A DNA stretch of 64,000 nucleotides, taken from contig NC_069364.1 of NCBI RefSeq assembly GCF_021730395.1, positions 84,897,972 to 84,961,971 on the forward strand. Direction: 5' to 3'. The position numbers and the translations under genes were made by a program. A model generated the notes under the pieces. The model was not told the DNA's origin and ran no database searches. It worked only from the letters and a program-made list of their open reading frames with translations. This document shows positions 60,151-64,000 of this stretch, piece after piece. This DNA is from Mercenaria mercenaria. Its lineage: Eukaryota; Mollusca; Bivalvia; Venerida; Veneridae. Each line of letters opens with the position of its first letter. Within the stretch, counting starts at the first letter, position 1.

Positions 60151-61590
60151 AGCTCACCTGTCACAAAGTGACAAGGTGAGCTTTTGTGATCGCGCGGTGT
60201 CTGTCGTCCGTGCGTGCGTTCGTCCGTAAACTTTTGCTTTTGACCACTCTAGAGGTCACATTTTTCATGGGATCTTTATGAAAGTTGGTCTGAATGTTCA
60301 TCTTGATCATGTCTAGGTCAAGTTCGAAACTGGGTCACGTGCGGTCAAAAACTAGGTCAGTAGGTCTAAAAATAGAAAAACCTTGTGACCTCTCTAGAGG
60401 CCATATATTTCATGAGATCTTCATGAAAATTGGTGAGAATGTTCACCTTGATGATATCTAGGTCAAGTTCGAAAGTGGGTCACGTGCCTTCAAAAACTAG
60501 GTCAGTAGGTCAAATAATAGAAAAACCTTGTGGCGTCTCTAGAGGCCATATTTTTCATGGGATCTGTATGAAAGTTGGTCTGAATGTTCATCTTGATGAT
60601 ATCTAGGTCAAATTCGAAAGTGGGTCACGTGCCATCAAAAACTAGGTCAGTAGGTCAAATAATAGAAAAACCTTGTGACATCTCTAAAGGCCATATTTTT
60701 CATGGGATCTGTATGAAAATTGGTCTGAATGTTCATCTTGATGATATCTAGGTCAAGTTCGAAACAGGGTCATGTGCGGTCAAAAACTAGGTCAGTAGGT
60801 CTAAAAATAGAAAAACCTTGTGACCTCTCTAGAGGCCATACTTGTGAATGGATCTCCATAAAAATTGGTCAGAATGTTCACCTTGAAGATATCTAGGTCA
60901 AGTTTGAAACTGGGTCACGTGCCTTAAAAAACTAGGTCAGTAGGTCAAATAATAAAAAAAACCTTATGACCTCTCTAGAGGCCATACTTTTCATGGGATC
61001 TGTATGAAAGTTGGTCTGAATGTTCATCTTGATGATATCTAGGTCAGATTTGAAACTAGGTCAGTAGGTCTAAAATTATTAAAGTCTTTTGACCTCTCTA
61101 GAGGCCATATTTTTCAATGGATCTTCATGAAAATTGATCTGAATGTTCACCTTGATGATATCTAGGTCAGATTCGAAACTGGGTCATGTGCGGTCAAAAA
61201 CTAGGCCAGTAGGTATAAAAATAGAAAAACCTTGTGACCTCTCTAGAGGCCATATTTTTCATGAGATCTTCAGGAAAATTAGTGAGAATTTTCACCTTGA
61301 TGATATCTAGGTCAAGTTCAAAACAGGGTCACGTACCTTCGAAAACTAGGTCAATAGGTCAAATAATAGAAAAACCTTGTGACCTCTCTAGAGACCATAT
61401 TTTTCAATGGATCTTCATGAAAATTGGTCAGAATTTTTATCTTGATAATATCTAGGTCAAGTTCAAAACTGGGTCACATGAGCTCAAAAACTAGGTCAGT
61501 ATGTCAAATAATAGAAAAAACGACGTCATACTCAAAACTGGGTCATGTGGGAAGAGGTGAGCGATTCAGGACCATCATGGTCCTCTTGTT
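60151..61590 (+). mobile_element. HINE-like dispersed repeat with about nine 145-bp core units
   Basis: Same ends as 54303-55187: 5' hairpin 'agctcacctgtcacaaagtg' closing 'acaaggtgagct', and 3' 'gaggtgagcg', hairpin 'aggaccatcatggtcct', 'cttgtt'. The 'ctctctagaggcca' anchor recurs about every 145 bases, roughly twice as many units as in the other copy. Open frames in the core are chance products of the repeat. Confidence 0.87.
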
Positions 61591-63161
61591 TCGAATGTCG
61601 GTATCACAGTGACGCTGCAATTGTACAAAACAAGTAGTTTTCATGATTTCGATTTGATTTTAACCATTAACCATTGGAGGAAATTTTGAAGTGTTTGTTA
61701 ACAGACAATGGATTTGCTGACAATATTACCAATAAAATTTTGTGGCCTACAAGTTTCATCAAATATGAAATTTGGAGGAACCCACAGCTGATAGTTGATC
61801 CACTATATTTAGTCAGGTTTTGTCACAAAATTGTTCAAGTAAAGTGAAAGTATAATAATAGCATTCTAACTTTATACATTGAAAAACTGTTACAGTCCAG
61901 GAGAATATTGTTCCTTAAAACTGAATAGCAAACCAATTCTTTATATACAGGTAAATATAACAAACTGTATGTTATGTTACAAAAAAAAATGTAATCTTAC
62001 CTGATTTGGAAGTGTAACTGTTAAAAACATATACACATTTTTTTTGCAAGATTTGCCTGCCTTAAAAACACTAACTACTAGTAACTATTTCTGTATTTGG
62101 GCCAGTACTTTTTTAATTCGAGAACATTTAAAGCTTTTAATGATTTAAAGTTTTGTCTTGTATATTTAATTAGAAATCAAATGAAAAGTGAGACTTGTGT
62201 CACAATGGCCAAGTAATGTCATGTAAATTTTCACACAATTTAACAGCATGTATAGATCAAATAATTACATTTGACTGAATTGATTTTAATGTCAACAGTT
62301 AAGGTATAGGTCCATGTTTCGGAGAAAAAAGTTCGAACATCATCAAATCATAGAAAGAAAGCATTGTTTTACATGAAAATTTAACAGCGTATAAAACAAA
62401 TATATTATTCTACAAAACCATTGTCAATTTACTCATATAATGTATTGAATTCCGGAAAGGGACTGCATGAAGGGGCCACACTTCTGGACAGTTCAGCGCC
62501 TTTAAAAACTCACTATTTTTTAAAAGCTGGTACATGTCTTCGTTTTGATGCATTTGCAACATCGTGCGAGTGTTTAAACTTTACATAACTAGGTAAAACA
62601 TCGTTTTTGACAATTGTTTACATTTATTTCCTTACAAATGGCATTCTTATTTAAAGGGGGACAACTCATTTAGAATATTTTAAGTATCCAACTCTGTGGG
62701 ACAGAACAGTAAAACATGTATTGGACAGATAAGTTGTGTGTCAATATGCTGTTCATTTACTTAAAAAATCTGTTGTTTTGTGATATACTGCTAAACCTTA
62801 ACATCATTTTACAGCAACCGGTTCATATCTATTTTTTTGCCCTAAATAGAATTCTGTATAACTAAGGTTTTGCAATAACCAAGTTTTTTATACTCATTGT
62901 TTTTTTTTACATTGGACAAAGGAGGACAAAAATATAGGATTTTAAAAGTGTTTGTTATATCTGGGATTTCTATATTTGAGGGTTTTTTGGTACATACATT
63001 ATCTGAGGTAAGCATGTAAGTGTCTGTATCTGTGTTCAAGTTACATAGCTGTGTTAGAAGACCAGTCTCATAGTGCTAACATGTGATTGGGTGATTCTGA
63101 ATTCAGTCTTTTTTTCAAATAGCATGGCTGCTTTTTGAAACTGATTTCTTGACTCAGCTTT
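61591..63161. other. Intron or intergenic, nothing recognised
   Basis: AT-rich sequence downstream of the last visible exon. No phase-1 exon continuing the upstream gene could be identified. Confidence 0.4.
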
Positions 63162-64000
63162 TTAGCTCACCAGAGCCAAAGGCTCAGGGTGAGCTATTCT
63201 GATCACTCACCATCCCGCGTTCGTAAACTTTTACTTTAAACGACATCTCCTCATAAACCGCTAGGCCAATTTCATCCAAACTTCACAGGAATGTTCCTTG
63301 GGTGAAGCTCTACAAAATTGTTCAAAGAATTGAATTCCATGCAGAACTCTGGTTGCCATGGCAACCGAAAGGAAAAACTTTAAAAATCTTTTTCTCAAAA
63401 ACCAGAAGACCTAGAGCTTAGATATTTGGTGTGAAGCATTGCCTAGTGGAGCTCTACCAATTTTGTTCAAATCATGACCCCGCCCCAGGGGTCTCTTGAT
63501 TTTACATAGGAAAATCTTCAAAAATCTTCTTCTCAAAAACCAGAAGCCCTAGAGCTTAGATATTTGACATGTAGCATTGCCTAGTGGACCTCTACTAAAG
63601 TTGTTCAAATCATGACCCCGGGGTCAATTTATGACCCCGCCCCAGGGGTCACTTGATTTTACATAGGTTTCTATAGGAAAATCTTCAAAAAAATTTAAAA
63701 AATAAACCAGAAGGCCTAGAGCTTAGATATTTGACATGTAGCATTGCCTAGTGGACCTCTACAAAATTTGTTCAAATCATGACTCCCGGGGTCAAAATTG
63801 ACCCCGCCCCAGGGGTCACTTCATTTTACATAGGAAAATCTTCAAAAATTTTCTAAAAATAAACCAGAAGGCCTAGATCTTAGATATTTGACTTGTAGCA
63901 TTGCCTAGTAGACTTCTACAAAATTTGTTCAAATCATGACCCCCGGGGTCAAATTGACCCCGCTCCATGGGGTTACTTGATTGTACATAGAAAAATCTTC
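63162..64000 (+). mobile_element. HINE-like dispersed repeat, 'agctcaccagagcc' family, cut by window edge
   Basis: 5' hairpin 'agctcaccagagccaaaggc' closing 'tcagggtgagct'. Core units of about 140-170 bases each carry 'gagcttagatatttg', 'agcattgcctagtgga', 'ttgttcaaatcatgac' and 'ccccgccccaggggtc'. The 3' end is outside the window. Confidence 0.8.

Noticed and set aside
60151-61590. CRISPR-like or protein-coding array
   Set aside because: The window is eukaryotic, units are about 145 bp with no spacers, and open frames inside are chance by-products of the tandem unit.

Overview
The window is eukaryotic and most likely from a bivalve mollusc, probably a clam-type heterodont. This is inferred from AT-rich sequence, long introns with GT-AG borders, dense tRNA-derived SINEs, and repeat families of a type I associate with bivalve genomes (cores full of 'ctaggtcagtaggtc' and 'agctcacc...ggtgagct' ends). 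No database search was possible, so the species is open.

Three host genes are supported. (1) 2.16-14.23 kb, plus strand: a complete eight-exon cytochrome P450 of the CYP2-clan type. All phases match, giving 491 residues with membrane anchor, WxxxR, AGTETT, ExxR and the haem-cysteine loop. (2) 28.39-29.62 kb, plus strand: an intronless leucine-rich-repeat receptor-like membrane protein with a short tail and no TIR domain. (3) 45.52-59.78 kb and probably beyond the right edge, plus strand: nine phase-matched coding exons (936 codons so far) of an acidic/basic, low-complexity, probably nuclear protein that I do not recognise.

Most of the rest is mobile or repetitive DNA. The left edge holds the 3' end of a LINE. 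P450 intron 1 holds a TTAA-bounded inverted-repeat element with a 5'-truncated LINE inside it, then a foldback repeat. A SINE lies only about 25 bases upstream of the acceptor of P450 exon 7. At 16.41-22.18 kb is a fossil BEL/Pao LTR retrotransposon with two 170-bp LTRs and a 5-bp target duplication, itself inside an older repeat. From 22.85 to 25.27 kb is a decayed tandem array of about 350-bp units. From 31.56 to 35.17 kb are two abutting head-to-tail copies of one 1.6-2.0 kb segment that differ by very many small indels, either an old duplication or an assembly artefact.

At least seven dispersed repeats (34.1, 37.3, 42.2, 49.7, 54.3, 58.2 and 60.2 kb; the one at 63.2 kb is cut by the edge) share one end plan although their cores differ: a 5' hairpin, a third copy of the hairpin arm near the 3' end, a short 3' hairpin, then CTTG. 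This resembles non-autonomous Helentron/HINE-like elements. In intron 5 of the third gene, degenerate copies of the splice acceptor plus start of exon 6 form a roughly 64-bp tandem array, split by one of these elements. These are the two most interesting signals in the window.
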